Shown: positions 17,792 through 27,058 of the stretch, in pieces
How the letters are laid out: every line of letters begins with the position of its first letter
How positions within the stretch are numbered: the stretch's first letter is position 1
Origin: Pseudomonadota bacterium
GTDB taxonomy: Bacteria > Pseudomonadota > Alphaproteobacteria > Rhizobiales > Beijerinckiaceae
Direction: 5' to 3'
Assembly: GCA_020161575.1 (NCBI GenBank)
Contig: JAIUNR010000002.1
Span: 124,001-188,000 of the forward strand
DNA: 64,000 bases
The notes under the pieces: generated by a model
The model's input: the letters and a program-made list of their open reading frames with translations, nothing else
Told to the model about the DNA's origin: nothing
Databases searched by the model: none
Translations under genes and position numbers: made by a program

Positions 17792-17804
17792 AAAGGCGCG
17801 ACTG

Positions 17805-17830
17805 AAAAGGCCGGCATCGCTGCCGGCCCT
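17805..17830 (-). terminator. Intrinsic terminator of the opp operon (possibly bidirectional)
   Basis: Stem GGCCGGCA / TGCCGGCC (17809-17828) with a 4-base TCGC loop, between the convergent ends of the Lrp gene and the opp ATPase gene. Read on the minus strand it is followed by TTTTCAG, a short T-run, so it best serves the leftward opp transcript. On the plus strand the following bases are not T-rich. Confidence 0.65.
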
Positions 17831-17834
17831 TCTG

Positions 17835-19439
17835 TCATGCTGCGTGCAGATCGGTCAGCGCCGCCGCCAGCAGGCGCTGGGTATAGGCTTCGCGCGGATT
17901 TTTCAGCAGCGTTTCGGTTGCCGCCGCTTCCACCACCTTTCCGTCCTTCATCACCATGATCGTGTCCGACATGGCGCGCACGACCGCGAGATCGTGGCTG
18001 ATGAAGAGGTAGGAAAGCCCGTTCTTTTCCTGAAGATCGCGCAGCAATTCCACGATCTGACGCTGCACCGAACGATCGAGCGCCGAAGTCGGCTCGTCGA
18101 GGATGACAAGCTTCGGCTTCAGGATCATCGCGCGGGCAATCGCGATACGCTGACGCTGACCGCCCGAGAACTCGTGCGGGAAGCGGTTGCGCAAGCCTGC
18201 ATCGAGGCTCACCTCCTCCAGCGCCTGACCTGCGCGGCGATCACGCTCGGAGGCGGAGATCGTCGGTTCATGAACCAGCAGGCCTTCCGTGATGATCTGC
18301 CCCACGGTCATGCGCGGAGAGAGCGAACCATACGGGTCCTGGAACACAAGCTGGAGCGAACGGCGCAGCGGGCGCAGCTCGTCACGCGTGAGCCCGGTAA
18401 GCGCACGGTCCTCGAAGCGGATCATGCCCGAGGCCGGGTAGAGCTGCAGCACCGCGCGGCCCAGGGTGGATTTTCCCGAACCCGATTCGCCCACGATGCC
18501 GATGGTCTCGCCACGCTTGAGAGCGAAGCTCACCCCGTCCACCGCCTTGACGACCTTGCCACCCCTTCCGAGGAAGCCGGAGCGGAGCGCGAAATGCACC
18601 TTCACATCATCGCCCTTGAGGATGACCGGCGCATCGGCCGGCCCCGGCGGCTTCGAGCCTTTCGGCTCGGCATCCAGCAGCATCTGCGTATAGGGATGCT
18701 TGGGCTTGGCGAAAACCTCGGAAGTCGGCCCCGTCTCCACCACCTCTCCATAGCGCATCACCGCGACGCGGTTGGCGAAGCGCCGCACGATGCCGAGATC
18801 ATGCGTGATGAAGGCGATGGCCATGCCCAGCTCGCGCTGCAACTCGGCGAGAAGGTCGAGGATCTCTGCCTGGATGGTGACATCGAGCGCCGTGGTCGGC
18901 TCGTCCGCCACCAGCAGGTCGGGCCGGTTGGCGAGCGCGATCGCGATCATCACGCGCTGGCGCTGTCCACCCGACATTTCATGCGGATAGGCATCGAACC
19001 GGTCTTCCGGCGTCGGTATTTTTACCCGCTTGAGATGCTCGATCGCCTCGGCCTTCGCCTCGCTCCGGCTCACCTTGCGATGGCGGCGGATCACCGCGAC
19101 GATCTGGTCGCCGATGGTGAAGAGCGGGTCGAGCGAGGTCATCGGCTCCTGGAAGATCATCGTGACCTTGCGGCCCCGAATCGTGTTCAGGAAGCTGTTG
19201 GACGCACCGATGAGCTGGTCGCCGCCCAAAGTTGCCGAGCCGGTGACGACGCCGTTCGAGGCCAGAAGCCCCAGCGAAGCCAGCATCGTCTGGCTCTTGC
19301 CTGAACCGGATTCGCCCACAATCGCCAGGGTTTCACCCTTGGCGATATCGAGCGAGATGCCTTTGACGGCATGAACCTCGCCCGAATTGGTGCGGAAACG
19401 GACATGCAGGTCCCGGATCGAGAGAACCGGATTGGTCAT
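17835..19439 (-). CDS. Oligopeptide/dipeptide ABC transporter, fused double ATPase (OppDF / YejF / GsiA type)
   Basis: Cytoplasmic energising subunit with two ATPase domains in one chain, 534 residues from the ATG at 19439. First domain: Walker [10 protein letters not shown] near residue 40, signature [10 protein letters not shown], Walker B LLVADEPT. Second domain: [31 protein letters not shown]. Each is followed by a peptide-transporter-type extension ([28 protein letters not shown]). It is the last gene of a leftward operon oppA-B-C-DF, so a single fused ATPase replaces separate OppD and OppF. The start follows GAGGGA and lies 16 bases beyond the preceding stop. Confidence 0.93.
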   Translation of the reverse strand: MTNPVLSIRDLHVRFRTNSGEVHAVKGISLDIAKGETLAIVGESGSGKSQTMLASLGLLASNGVVTGSATLGGDQLIGASNSFLNTIRGRKVTMIFQEPMTSLDPLFTIGDQIVAVIRRHRKVSRSEAKAEAIEHLKRVKIPTPEDRFDAYPHEMSGGQRQRVMIAIALANRPDLLVADEPTTALDVTIQAEILDLLAELQRELGMAIAFITHDLGIVRRFANRVAVMRYGEVVETGPTSEVFAKPKHPYTQMLLDAEPKGSKPPGPADAPVILKGDDVKVHFALRSGFLGRGGKVVKAVDGVSFALKRGETIGIVGESGSGKSTLGRAVLQLYPASGMIRFEDRALTGLTRDELRPLRRSLQLVFQDPYGSLSPRMTVGQIITEGLLVHEPTISASERDRRAGQALEEVSLDAGLRNRFPHEFSGGQRQRIAIARAMILKPKLVILDEPTSALDRSVQRQIVELLRDLQEKNGLSYLFISHDLAVVRAMSDTIMVMKDGKVVEAAATETLLKNPREAYTQRLLAAALTDLHAA

Positions 19440-19455
19440 GGAAACATCCCTCATC

Positions 19456-20574
19456 TCAACGATCCCTCGGGTCGAGCGCATCGCGCAGGCCGTCGCCGAT
19501 GAAATTCAACGAGAACAGCGTCGTGGTGAGGAACAGGGCTGGGAAAACCAGCATATAGGTGGCGCCCTGGATATTGCGCGCGCCATCCGAAATCAGGACA
19601 CCCCAGCTTGTCATCGGCTCCTGGACACCAAGGCCGAGGAAGGAGAGAAAGCTTTCGAGCAGGATCACGCGCGGCACCAGCAGCGTCGTATAGACGATCA
19701 CCGGGCCGAGCGTGTTCGGCACGATGTGCCGCTTGAGAATGCCCGATGTCGGAACGCCGAGCACCTCCGCCGCCTGCACGAATTCGCGGCGCTTCAGCGA
19801 CAATGTCTGCCCGCGCACGATGCGGGCCATGTCGAGCCATTCGACCGCGCCGACGGCGAGAAACATCAGAACGAAATTCCGCCCGAAGAACACGACCAGC
19901 ATGATGACGAAGAAGATGAAGGGCAGCGAATAGAGAACATCCACCGCGCGCATCATCAGCACATCGACACGCCCGCCGAAAAACCCGGAAACCGCGCCGT
20001 AAGTCACGCCGATAGTGATCGCGACGAAGGTCGCGAGCAACCCGATGGCAAGGCTCACCCGCCCGGCGATCAACGTGCGCGTGAGAAGATCACGGCCGTT
20101 GCCGTCGGTGCCGAAGAAGAAGTAATTGCGTTCGACGGGAACCGAGACGACGAGCTTTTTGCCCTCATCCAGCTTCTCGACGATCTTCGCCGCATGGAAA
20201 AGATCCGAACGCTCGAACAGCGCCAGCGAGCGCTCGTCGATCGGGCGGATGCCAATCAGCGTCACGGTCGCGACATCGTTGGCGACCTTGAAATCATCGA
20301 CCTTGGCACGAAGCCGAGCCGCCACCCGGTCCAGCGCCGGCCCGATCGCCTCCGGCGCGGGATGCGCCGCAAGCGATGCCTCGACCTTCACGTAATCGGA
20401 ATAGACCCGATCGAAGGCATGCCCGGTCACATAAGGACCGATCAGGCAGGCAATCGTCATCAGCCCAAGGAAAATGAGGCTCGCCATGGCGGCCCTGTTG
20501 CGCAGCAGGCGCACCCGGGCATCGGCCCAGAGCGAGCGGCCTACCGCCTGCGTCGTGGTTGAAGCAGCACTCAT
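19456..20574 (-). CDS. oppC: Oligopeptide ABC transporter permease (OppC type) with long periplasmic insert
   Basis: Inner-membrane permease of the DppC/OppC family, 372 residues, longer than the usual 280-300. After the first helix (LIFLGLMTIACLIGPYV) comes a polar insert of about 100 residues with FGTDGNGRDLLTRT at its end, which is the normal family motif. The binding-protein-dependent-transport domain then follows, with the EAA-like loop REFVQAAEVLGVPTSGIL. The C-terminus (NFIGDGLRDALDPRDR) is typical of OppC. It lies 3 bases after oppB. The extra periplasmic loop resembles YejE-type permeases and may contact the binding protein. Confidence 0.92.
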   Translation of the reverse strand: MSAASTTTQAVGRSLWADARVRLLRNRAAMASLIFLGLMTIACLIGPYVTGHAFDRVYSDYVKVEASLAAHPAPEAIGPALDRVAARLRAKVDDFKVANDVATVTLIGIRPIDERSLALFERSDLFHAAKIVEKLDEGKKLVVSVPVERNYFFFGTDGNGRDLLTRTLIAGRVSLAIGLLATFVAITIGVTYGAVSGFFGGRVDVLMMRAVDVLYSLPFIFFVIMLVVFFGRNFVLMFLAVGAVEWLDMARIVRGQTLSLKRREFVQAAEVLGVPTSGILKRHIVPNTLGPVIVYTTLLVPRVILLESFLSFLGLGVQEPMTSWGVLISDGARNIQGATYMLVFPALFLTTTLFSLNFIGDGLRDALDPRDR

Positions 20575-20577
20575 GAC

Positions 20578-21498
20578 TTACTCGTAGCGGACGCGCGGGT
20601 CGAGCAGCGCATAGAGGATGTCGACCACGAGATTGAAGAACAGGACGAAAATCGCCACCACGACCACGGTGCCCATGACGAGCGTATAATCGCGGTTGAG
20701 CGCGCCTTCGACGAAGTAACGGCCAATTCCGGGCAGGCCGAAAATCGTCTCGACAACGACCGAGCCGGTCAGCAGCGCCGCAGCCGCCGGACCGAGATAG
20801 GAGACGACCGGCAACAGGGCAGCACGCAGCGCGTGCCCGACAATCGTCGTCGTCGGCATGCCCAGCGAGCGCAGGGTGCGGATATGATCGGCGCGCAGCA
20901 CCTCGATCATCGAGGCGCGGGTCATGCGACCGACGATGGCGATCTGAGGCAGCGCGAGCACGATGACCGGCAGGATGAGATTCTGCGGCGCGCCGTTATT
21001 CCACCCACCCACGGGCAACCAGGCCAGCATGAGGCCGAAAACGATCTGAAGGATAGGCGCGACGACGAAAGGAGGAATTGTCACGCCGGCGGTCGCGAGG
21101 CCAACCACGGCGTAATCCGTCCCCGTATTCTGACGAAGGCCGGCGAGCGAGCCCAGAAGCGAGCCAACAACCAGGGCAATGGAAATGGCCATCGCGCCAA
21201 GCGTCATCGAAACCGGCAGGCCCTTCATGAAGATCTCGGCGACGGTGAAATCGCGGATGAAGAAGGACGGGCCGAAATCGCCCTGAACGAGATTGCCCAG
21301 ATAGCGCAGATATTGCTCGACGAGCGGGCGATCGAGCCCATAGGCGCGCTGGAGATTTTCCATGATTTTCGCCTCGAGCGGCTGCTCAAGATCGAACGGT
21401 CCGCCGGGCGCGACACGCATCAGGAAAAACGAAAGGGTCACGACCACGAACAAAGTCGGGATCGCGGTGAGGAACCGGCGAAAAATGAAGGATAGCAT
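20578..21498 (-). CDS. oppB: Oligopeptide ABC transporter permease (OppB type)
   Basis: Inner-membrane permease, 306 residues, with six expected helices. The N-terminus (FIFRRFLTAIPTLFVVV) and the following RVAPGGPFDLEQPL are characteristic of OppB, as is YGLDRPLVEQYLRYLGNLVQGDFG near residue 55. The EAA-like loop reads RTLRSLGMPTTTIVGHAL, and the C-terminus ends in LYALLDPRVRYE, a family signature. It should pair with the OppC gene 3 bases downstream to form the peptide channel. A 56-base gap with a stem-loop separates it from oppA. Confidence 0.94.
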   Translation of the reverse strand: MLSFIFRRFLTAIPTLFVVVTLSFFLMRVAPGGPFDLEQPLEAKIMENLQRAYGLDRPLVEQYLRYLGNLVQGDFGPSFFIRDFTVAEIFMKGLPVSMTLGAMAISIALVVGSLLGSLAGLRQNTGTDYAVVGLATAGVTIPPFVVAPILQIVFGLMLAWLPVGGWNNGAPQNLILPVIVLALPQIAIVGRMTRASMIEVLRADHIRTLRSLGMPTTTIVGHALRAALLPVVSYLGPAAAALLTGSVVVETIFGLPGIGRYFVEGALNRDYTLVMGTVVVVAIFVLFFNLVVDILYALLDPRVRYE

Positions 21499-21516
21499 GG
21501 GTTTTCAAATCCGAAT

Positions 21517-21545
21517 GGCGCCGCACGTGTTGATCGCGCGGCGCC
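21517..21545 (-). other. Intercistronic stem-loop between oppA and oppB
   Basis: Perfect arms GGCGCCGC / GCGGCGCC with a 13-base loop; flanking GAA/TTC can extend the stem past a bulge. It occupies most of the 56-base oppA-oppB gap. In this position such structures usually protect the 3' end of the binding-protein message or partly terminate, giving more binding protein than permease. No T-run is present. Confidence 0.6.
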
Positions 21546-21554
21546 GGTTCGGAG

Positions 21555-23153
21555 TTACTGCTTGATCGAAACGAAGCGCGTGGCGTGCGCGCCGCGCAGG
21601 TTCGGGATGAAGCCCGAGACCTTGTCCGAGATCAGCTCGCGGTTCGAATAGAACAGCAGGCTGGCATAGGGCACTTCATCGACGAAGATCGCTTCCGCCT
21701 TGGCGAGAATCTCGGCGCGCTTCTTGGAATCGACCTCGTTCTCGGCGTCCTTCATCAGCTTGTCGTAATCGGCGTTCTTGAACTTCGCGTAATTGAAGCC
21801 CGGATTGTCCGACTGGACGAGGAAGAGGAAGTTCTGCGGGTCGGAATAATCGCCGATCCAGCCAGCGCGCGCGACATCGAAATCGCCGCCGTCACGCAGA
21901 TGCGCGAAATGGGTCTTCGCATCCGTGTTGATGAAGGTGGTCTCGACGCCGATCTGCTTCCACATATCGGCGATCGCAACCGCCGCGGCGCGGTTGTTGT
22001 CCGTCATGTTGTAGCGGATCTCGACCTTGAGCTTCTTGTTCGGTCCGAAGCCGGCATCGGCGAGCAGCTTCTTGGCGGCATCCTCGCGATCGATGATCGA
22101 CTTGCTCTGGAACGGGTAGGTCGGCGCTTTCTCGCCGACATAATTGGCGATACCCGGCGGCACGAACGAATAGGCCGCCACCATCGTGTTCTGGAACACC
22201 TGCTCGGCCAGGAACTCACGGTCGATGACCATGTTCAGGGCCTGACGCACGCGCTTGTCGTTGAACGGGGCCTTCGACATGTTGAACGCGAAGTAATAGG
22301 TGCCCAGATACGGCGCGACCGAAACCTGCTTGCCGAGCTTCTCGCGCAGGAACTTGATCTGGTCCGCGGGGATATCGCCGGTAACATGCAGCTCGCCCGC
22401 CATGAAGCGGCGCACACCAGCAGCCGTGTCCTTGTGCGGGATGAAGTTCACGACATCGATCTTGACGTTCGCGGCATCGTGGAACTGCGCGTTTTTCGTC
22501 ATCTTGATATGCGAGTTGGGTACGTTCTCGACCAGCGTGAAGGCGCCGTTCGAGACAAGATTACCCGGCTTCACGAAATCGGCGCCGTGCTTTTGCACCG
22601 AGGCGGGGTGAACCGGCGTGCCGGTCTGATGCGTCAGCAGCTCGAGGAAGTAAGCGGTCGGGCGCTCAAGCGTGATCTGGAGGGTCCGGTCATCGACGGC
22701 CTTGACGCCCATATCGGCGGCCGTCTTGCCCTTGCCCTTGTTGAAGGCTTCGGCATTGAGGATCGGGTAGAGCATATTCGCGTATTTCGCGCTGGTCGCC
22801 GGGTCCATGATGCGCTTGAACGAGAATTCGAAATCCTGCGCCTTCACGGGATCGCCGTTCGACCACTTGGCGTTGGCGCGCAGGTTGAAGGTGTAGACCT
22901 TGCCATCGGCGGAGACCGACCATTTCTCTGCAACGCCCGGCTTCACTTCGCCCTTGGCGTCATGGATCACCAGGCCCTCGAAAAGGTCGCGCAGGAGATG
23001 CGCCTCGGATGTTGTCGAGGTCTTGTGCGGATCGAGCGTCTCGGGGTCGCCGTCATAGCCGCGGTTGAAAGTCACCTGCGCGCTTGCCGCCATCAGGCTG
23101 GCAGCAAGGCCGATTGCTGGCAGAAAACCTCGGATGAATTGATGAATGCTCAT
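21555..23153 (-). CDS. oppA: Oligopeptide ABC transporter substrate-binding protein (OppA type)
   Basis: Periplasmic family 5 binding protein, 532 residues, with a Sec-type signal peptide: MSIHQFIRGFLPAIGLAASL, then MAASAQ and cleavage near residue 25. OppA-like motifs are GDPETLDPHKTSTTSEAHLL near the mature N-terminus, KWSNGDPVKAQDFEFSFKR, and SNGAFTLVENVPNSHIKM. Later comes ARAGWIGDYSDPQNFLFL. It resembles E. coli OppA more than the Tat-exported proteins at the left end of the window, so the substrate range is likely different. It is the first gene of the opp operon, followed by a stem-loop. Confidence 0.94.
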   Translation of the reverse strand: MSIHQFIRGFLPAIGLAASLMAASAQVTFNRGYDGDPETLDPHKTSTTSEAHLLRDLFEGLVIHDAKGEVKPGVAEKWSVSADGKVYTFNLRANAKWSNGDPVKAQDFEFSFKRIMDPATSAKYANMLYPILNAEAFNKGKGKTAADMGVKAVDDRTLQITLERPTAYFLELLTHQTGTPVHPASVQKHGADFVKPGNLVSNGAFTLVENVPNSHIKMTKNAQFHDAANVKIDVVNFIPHKDTAAGVRRFMAGELHVTGDIPADQIKFLREKLGKQVSVAPYLGTYYFAFNMSKAPFNDKRVRQALNMVIDREFLAEQVFQNTMVAAYSFVPPGIANYVGEKAPTYPFQSKSIIDREDAAKKLLADAGFGPNKKLKVEIRYNMTDNNRAAAVAIADMWKQIGVETTFINTDAKTHFAHLRDGGDFDVARAGWIGDYSDPQNFLFLVQSDNPGFNYAKFKNADYDKLMKDAENEVDSKKRAEILAKAEAIFVDEVPYASLLFYSNRELISDKVSGFIPNLRGAHATRFVSIKQ

Positions 23154-23306
23154 GGGACCTCCCCCTTTTCAGTCACGGCTTAGGCCGCATGCGGCGCAAA
23201 CTTGCATAGTTCAGGAGTGCAAAAAAGAGGCAATCTTGTTCTGCTCGTCATCAAAATAGGAGAAGACAACAAAATGCCTGTTTTCCGCCTCTTCTTGAAC
23301 TAAAAT

Positions 23307-23328
23307 GCCAAAAATTTCGATTTTTGGC
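23307..23328. promoter_or_regulatory. UUCG-type hairpin in the oppA/btuC divergent region
   Basis: Perfect 9-base arms GCCAAAAAT / ATTTTTGGC closing a TTCG loop, in the 278-base AT-richer gap (23154-23431) between divergent oppA and btuC. It could be an operator palindrome, an attenuator in one of the leaders, or chance. I see no cobalamin riboswitch here and no gene in the rest of the gap. Confidence 0.45.
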
Positions 23329-23431
23329 GTACGTCAACAAGCCTTTAGTCTAATTTTTGCGCCCTCAACCGCCGCGGAGATGGCTAGTCAGCGCGCTTTT
23401 GGCCGTGCTACCAGCGCGGATGGAGAAGATG

Positions 23432-24481
23432 ATGACGCCTTCGGAAATCCCATTGCGGAGCGTGTTGCAGCGGCAGGGCCTGAAGCGAAAACTGACGGTC
23501 ATTCTCCTCGCTGTTCTTGTTGCCATCCTGTTTGTCGTCTCGCTGTCCATCGGCCCGGCGCGGCTCCCGCTTCGGGAGGTGATCGCGGCTTTTAGTGGAA
23601 TGGCGGAAGGTGCTTCACGCATCATCATTTTCGAGATCCGCCTGCCGCGCGCGATCCTCGCGCTTGCCATCGGCGGCATGGCAGGGCTTGGCGGAGCCGC
23701 GATGCAGGGGCTCCTGCGCAACCCTCTCGCGGCCCCTTCCCTTTTCGGCGCGCCGCAGGCCGCGGCTTTCGCCGCCGTTACGACCATTTCGCTCGGGCTG
23801 AACGATACCCTCTCCTGGGGATTGCCGGTAGCCGCGATCCTGGGCGCCTTCGCCTCGGTTTTCCTGCTTGTCGTGATCGCCGGGCGCAGGGCGAACATCC
23901 TGGTGCTGATCCTGGCGGGATTGGCCATTTCCGCGCTGGCCGGTGCCGGCACGGCGCTGGCGATGAATCTTGCCCCAAACCCGTTCGCGGCGTTGGAAAT
24001 TGCTTTCTGGCTCATGGGCTCGCTTGAGGACCGCTCCATGCGCCATGTCACGATGGCGCTGCCCTTCATTCTTTTCGCGGGTGCGCTGCTTTTCGTCCAT
24101 GCCGCCGCCTTGCGCCCGCTCAGCTTGGGCGAGGAAGCGGCGGAAAGCCTCGGCGTCGATGTCGCGCGGCTGCGCCTCGTCATGATCGTCGCGATCGCGG
24201 CCGGTATCGGTGCCAGCGTCGCCGTCGCCGGCACCATCGCTTTCATCGGGCTTGTCGCGCCGCATCTGATGCGCCTCACGCTCGGACAGGACCCGGCGCG
24301 GCTGCTTCTTCCGGCGATGCTTTGCGGCAGCGCGCTCCTGCTCGCGGCGGATATCGCGGTCCGGCTGATCCCGGCGACAAGCGACATCAAGGTCGGCGTA
24401 TTGACCGCGATCATCGGCGTTCCGTTCTTCCTCTGGTTGATCCTCGTCGAAAGACGGCGCCTTGCGGGAGGGGCGGCATGA
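23432..24481 (+). CDS. btuC: FecCD-family ABC permease, probably cobalamin importer BtuC
   Basis: Inner-membrane permease of the BtuC/FecCD/FhuB family, 349 residues from the ATG at 23432, which has GGAG 6 bases upstream; the frame opens earlier, at 23357. Family signatures: RLPRAILALAIGGMAGLGGAAMQGLLRNPLA near residue 75, read in pieces, and GTIAFIGLVAPHLMR near residue 268. About nine or ten hydrophobic helices are visible. Siderophore and heme permeases share this fold, so the B12 assignment rests on the linked cobD and cob genes. Its stop overlaps the ATPase start in ATGA. Confidence 0.85.
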   Translation: MTPSEIPLRSVLQRQGLKRKLTVILLAVLVAILFVVSLSIGPARLPLREVIAAFSGMAEGASRIIIFEIRLPRAILALAIGGMAGLGGAAMQGLLRNPLAAPSLFGAPQAAAFAAVTTISLGLNDTLSWGLPVAAILGAFASVFLLVVIAGRRANILVLILAGLAISALAGAGTALAMNLAPNPFAALEIAFWLMGSLEDRSMRHVTMALPFILFAGALLFVHAAALRPLSLGEEAAESLGVDVARLRLVMIVAIAAGIGASVAVAGTIAFIGLVAPHLMRLTLGQDPARLLLPAMLCGSALLLAADIAVRLIPATSDIKVGVLTAIIGVPFFLWLILVERRRLAGGAA

Positions 24482-25263
24482 GCAACGCCGCGCCTCTCGA
24501 GACCTCCGGCGTGACGATCCGGCTGGCCGGGCGCGAGATCGTGCGCGATGTCACCCTCTCGTTCGCGCGCAGCCGCCTTGTCGCGCTGATCGGCCCCAAT
24601 GGCGCGGGAAAGACCACCTTGCTGCGCGCTCTTGCGGGCCTTCTCCCTTTCGAGGGCGAGGTCCGGCTCGAAGGCCAGCCCCTTTCCTCCCTGCCTCGCG
24701 CCATACGCGCCCGGCGGATCGCCTATCTCCCGCAAGGGCACCAGATCCACTGGTCGCTGCCCGCGCGCGAGATCGCGGCTTTGGGGCGCTATCCGCATGG
24801 CCTCGCGGACCCTGCCATGCCGACGCCTGACGATGAAGCCGCGATCACCCGCGCCATGGGGCGGACCGAAACCCTCCATCTGGCCGCCCAAGCCGCCGAC
24901 ACGCTTTCGGGCGGAGAGCGCGCCCGGCTGATGCTGGCACGCGCGCTGGCGGTTGAAGCGCCGATCCTGCTGGCGGATGAGCCGACCGCCTCGCTCGACC
25001 CTCGCCACCAGATCGCCGTCATGCGCCAATTGCAGGCCGAAGCACGGAACGGCGCACTGGTCGTCGCCGTGATGCACGATCTTGGCCTCGCCGCGCGGCT
25101 CGCGGATGATATCGTGCTCATGTCCGCAGGCAGAATCACCGCCTTCGGCACACCGGATAGCGTGCTCACGACAGAACGCCTGCGCGATGTATACGGCATC
25201 CACGCACAGCGCGGCGAGATCAACGGCGAGACATTGCTCGTGCCGTGGGATGTCGCAACATGA
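24478..25263 (+). CDS. btuD: ABC transporter ATP-binding protein, probably BtuD
   Basis: ATPase of 261 residues for the FecCD-type permease. Walker [10 protein letters not shown] is at residues 39-47, the Q-loop region follows in YLPQGHQIHW, the signature is LSGGERARLMLARAL and Walker B is ILLADEPTASLD. The switch histidine lies in AVMHDLGLAARLAD. The start is the ATG overlapping the permease stop; the frame's longer upstream reading lies over btuC. Overlap on both ends (ATGA with btuC and with btuF) implies coupled translation of the importer. Confidence 0.88.
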   Translation: MSNAAPLETSGVTIRLAGREIVRDVTLSFARSRLVALIGPNGAGKTTLLRALAGLLPFEGEVRLEGQPLSSLPRAIRARRIAYLPQGHQIHWSLPAREIAALGRYPHGLADPAMPTPDDEAAITRAMGRTETLHLAAQAADTLSGGERARLMLARALAVEAPILLADEPTASLDPRHQIAVMRQLQAEARNGALVVAVMHDLGLAARLADDIVLMSAGRITAFGTPDSVLTTERLRDVYGIHAQRGEINGETLLVPWDVAT

Positions 25264-26087
25264 GGGCTGCGACATGGCGACTTCTCGCGCTGATGCTGGC
25301 AGGGCCGGCACTGGCCGCGCCCGCCCGGATCGTCTCGATCAACATGTGCACCGATCAGTTGCTGGTCGATCTCGCCGCGCCGGGCCAGATCGCCGGGCTC
25401 AGCCCTTACGCGCATGACGGAGCACGCTCCTGGATCGCCGGCAGGGCCACAGGCATTCCCGCGCTCTCCGGCAGTGCCGAGGAAGTTCTCGTAATGCGCC
25501 CCGATCTGGTGCTGGCGGGCAGTTTCACGCGGCGCGCGACGCGCACGATGCTGCGCGAAAAGGGCATCCGCATCGAGGAATTCCCCCTCGCCTCCACCAT
25601 CGAGGAGGCGAAGAAGGAAATCCGCCGCGCCGGCAGCCTTCTCGGTAATGAACAGGGCGCCGAACGGCGCATCGCCGAGATCGATGCCGCGCTTTTGCGT
25701 CTGCGCGCTGCCGCCACGAAAACCCGCCTCCGGGTGCTCCCTTATTCCCGTCGCGGCTGGGTTTCCGGGCGGCGCTCCCTTGTCTCGGATCTGCTCGCGC
25801 AGGCCGGGCTGGCCAATGCCGCCGCCGATCTCGGGCTCGCTTCCGGCGGCTTCGTACCGCTCGAGGCGCTGGTGGCGCTCAAGCCGGACGCCTTGCTGGT
25901 TGCGCGCGATGATGGGCGCGCCGAGGATCAGGGCCGTGCCATGCTCCTGCACCCTGCCGTGGCCGCCCTGTTTCCGCCCGAACGCCAGATCGTAATCCCC
26001 GAAATGCTGACGATCTGCGCCGGGCCGATGCTCCCGGAAGCCATGGACCGCCTTGCCGCCCAGATCGAAAAGCTCGCGTCCCGATGA
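25260..26087 (+). CDS. btuF: Periplasmic cobalamin-binding protein, BtuF-like
   Basis: Class III solute-binding protein with an N-terminal signal peptide (MRAATWRLLALMLAGPALA, cleaved near residue 19), 275 residues from the ATG overlapping btuD. The mature N-terminus ARIVSINMCTDQLLVDLAAPGQIAGLSPY and the segment VLVMRPDLVLAGSF are typical of BtuF/HemT-like proteins. The C-terminus has PPERQIVIPEMLTICAGPM. The long helix linking two lobes (TIEEAKKEIRRAGSLLG) is present. Corrinoid binding is inferred from the adjoining cobD. A siderophore or heme role cannot be excluded from sequence alone. Confidence 0.82.
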   Translation: MRAATWRLLALMLAGPALAAPARIVSINMCTDQLLVDLAAPGQIAGLSPYAHDGARSWIAGRATGIPALSGSAEEVLVMRPDLVLAGSFTRRATRTMLREKGIRIEEFPLASTIEEAKKEIRRAGSLLGNEQGAERRIAEIDAALLRLRAAATKTRLRVLPYSRRGWVSGRRSLVSDLLAQAGLANAAADLGLASGGFVPLEALVALKPDALLVARDDGRAEDQGRAMLLHPAVAALFPPERQIVIPEMLTICAGPMLPEAMDRLAAQIEKLASR

Positions 26088-27058
26088 TCTTCTCCGGTGA
26101 AATCCTTCCGGCCGTGCTGATCGCGATCATCGCCGACGCGATCATCGGCGATCCCGACCGCATCTGGCGGCGCTGGCCGCACCCGGTCGTGTGGTTCGGC
26201 GCGCTGCTCCGGCGTCTGGATGGCCGCCTCAACGACGAGAGCGAAGGCTTCGCGATGCGCCGCGCGAAAGGTGTTCTCGCGCTGGTGCTCCTGCTGGGCG
26301 TTGCAGCTTTGGGCGGAGTGCTGCTTCAGGACCTGCTGAGCCAGCTTTCCTTCGCGCCGCTCTGGATCGGGCTTGCCGGTTCAATTCTCCTCGCACAGCG
26401 CAGCCTCTACGATCACGTCGCCCGCGTGCGCGATGCGCTGGCCCAGCACGGACTTGCCGCTGCGCGGCGCGAAATTGCCATGGTGGTGGGGCGTGATCCT
26501 GAAAGCCTCGACGAAGCGGCGCTGTCGCGCGCGGCGATCGAGACCACCGCGGAGAATTTCTCCGACGGCGTGGTCGCACCGGTTTTCTGGTTCTGCCTTC
26601 TCGGCCTGCCGGGGCTGGTGCTCTACAAGGCCATTAATACGGCGGATTCGATGATCGGCCATCGCTCCCCGCGTTACGAGGCTTTCGGCTGGGCGGCAGC
26701 GCGGCTCGATGATCTCGTAAATCTCGTTCCAGCGCGCCTTGCCGGGTTTCTCATCGCGCTGGCGGTGGCGGTTGTCGGGAAAAATCCGGTCAGCGCCGCC
26801 GCGATCATGTTGCGCGATGCCCGCCTCCATCGTTCTCCCAATGCCGGCTGGCCGGAAGCCGCGATGGCCGGCGGCCTCGGCATCGCGCTGGCGGGCCCGC
26901 GCCGTTACGGCGCGCGGGTGGTGGAGGACCCTTTCCTCAACCCTTCCGGACGCCGCGATATCGGCGCGGAGGATATCGACCGCGCGCTCAAGGTGATGGC
27001 GGCGGCCTGCGCGCTCGAAGCGCTGCTGGTCGCCCTTCTCGCCCTAGCTTTGGCGTGA
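26084..27058 (+). CDS. cobD: Adenosylcobinamide-phosphate synthase (CobD/CbiB)
   Basis: Inner-membrane enzyme attaching the aminopropanol arm to adenosylcobyric acid. The 324-residue protein has the family signatures [18 protein letters not shown] near residue 22, [18 protein letters not shown] near residue 155 and [18 protein letters not shown] near residue 185. [16 protein letters not shown] near residue 248 is also present, as are several hydrophobic segments. It starts in an ATGA overlap with btuF, which supports the cobalamin assignment of the importer. Its last 15 bases overlap the tail of the convergent cobQ gene. Confidence 0.93.
   Translation: MIFSGEILPAVLIAIIADAIIGDPDRIWRRWPHPVVWFGALLRRLDGRLNDESEGFAMRRAKGVLALVLLLGVAALGGVLLQDLLSQLSFAPLWIGLAGSILLAQRSLYDHVARVRDALAQHGLAAARREIAMVVGRDPESLDEAALSRAAIETTAENFSDGVVAPVFWFCLLGLPGLVLYKAINTADSMIGHRSPRYEAFGWAAARLDDLVNLVPARLAGFLIALAVAVVGKNPVSAAAIMLRDARLHRSPNAGWPEAAMAGGLGIALAGPRRYGARVVEDPFLNPSGRRDIGAEDIDRALKVMAAACALEALLVALLALALA

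Noticed and set aside
23154-23431. A second cobalamin riboswitch before btuC
   Set aside because: The B12-element core (CCCCGCAACTG type) is absent on both strands; only a short hairpin is present.
23432-26087. Siderophore or heme importer identity for the FecCD-type ABC system
   Set aside because: The fold allows it, but the coupled cobD and the nearby cobalamin operon make corrinoid uptake the better reading; no TonB receptor or siderophore gene is near.
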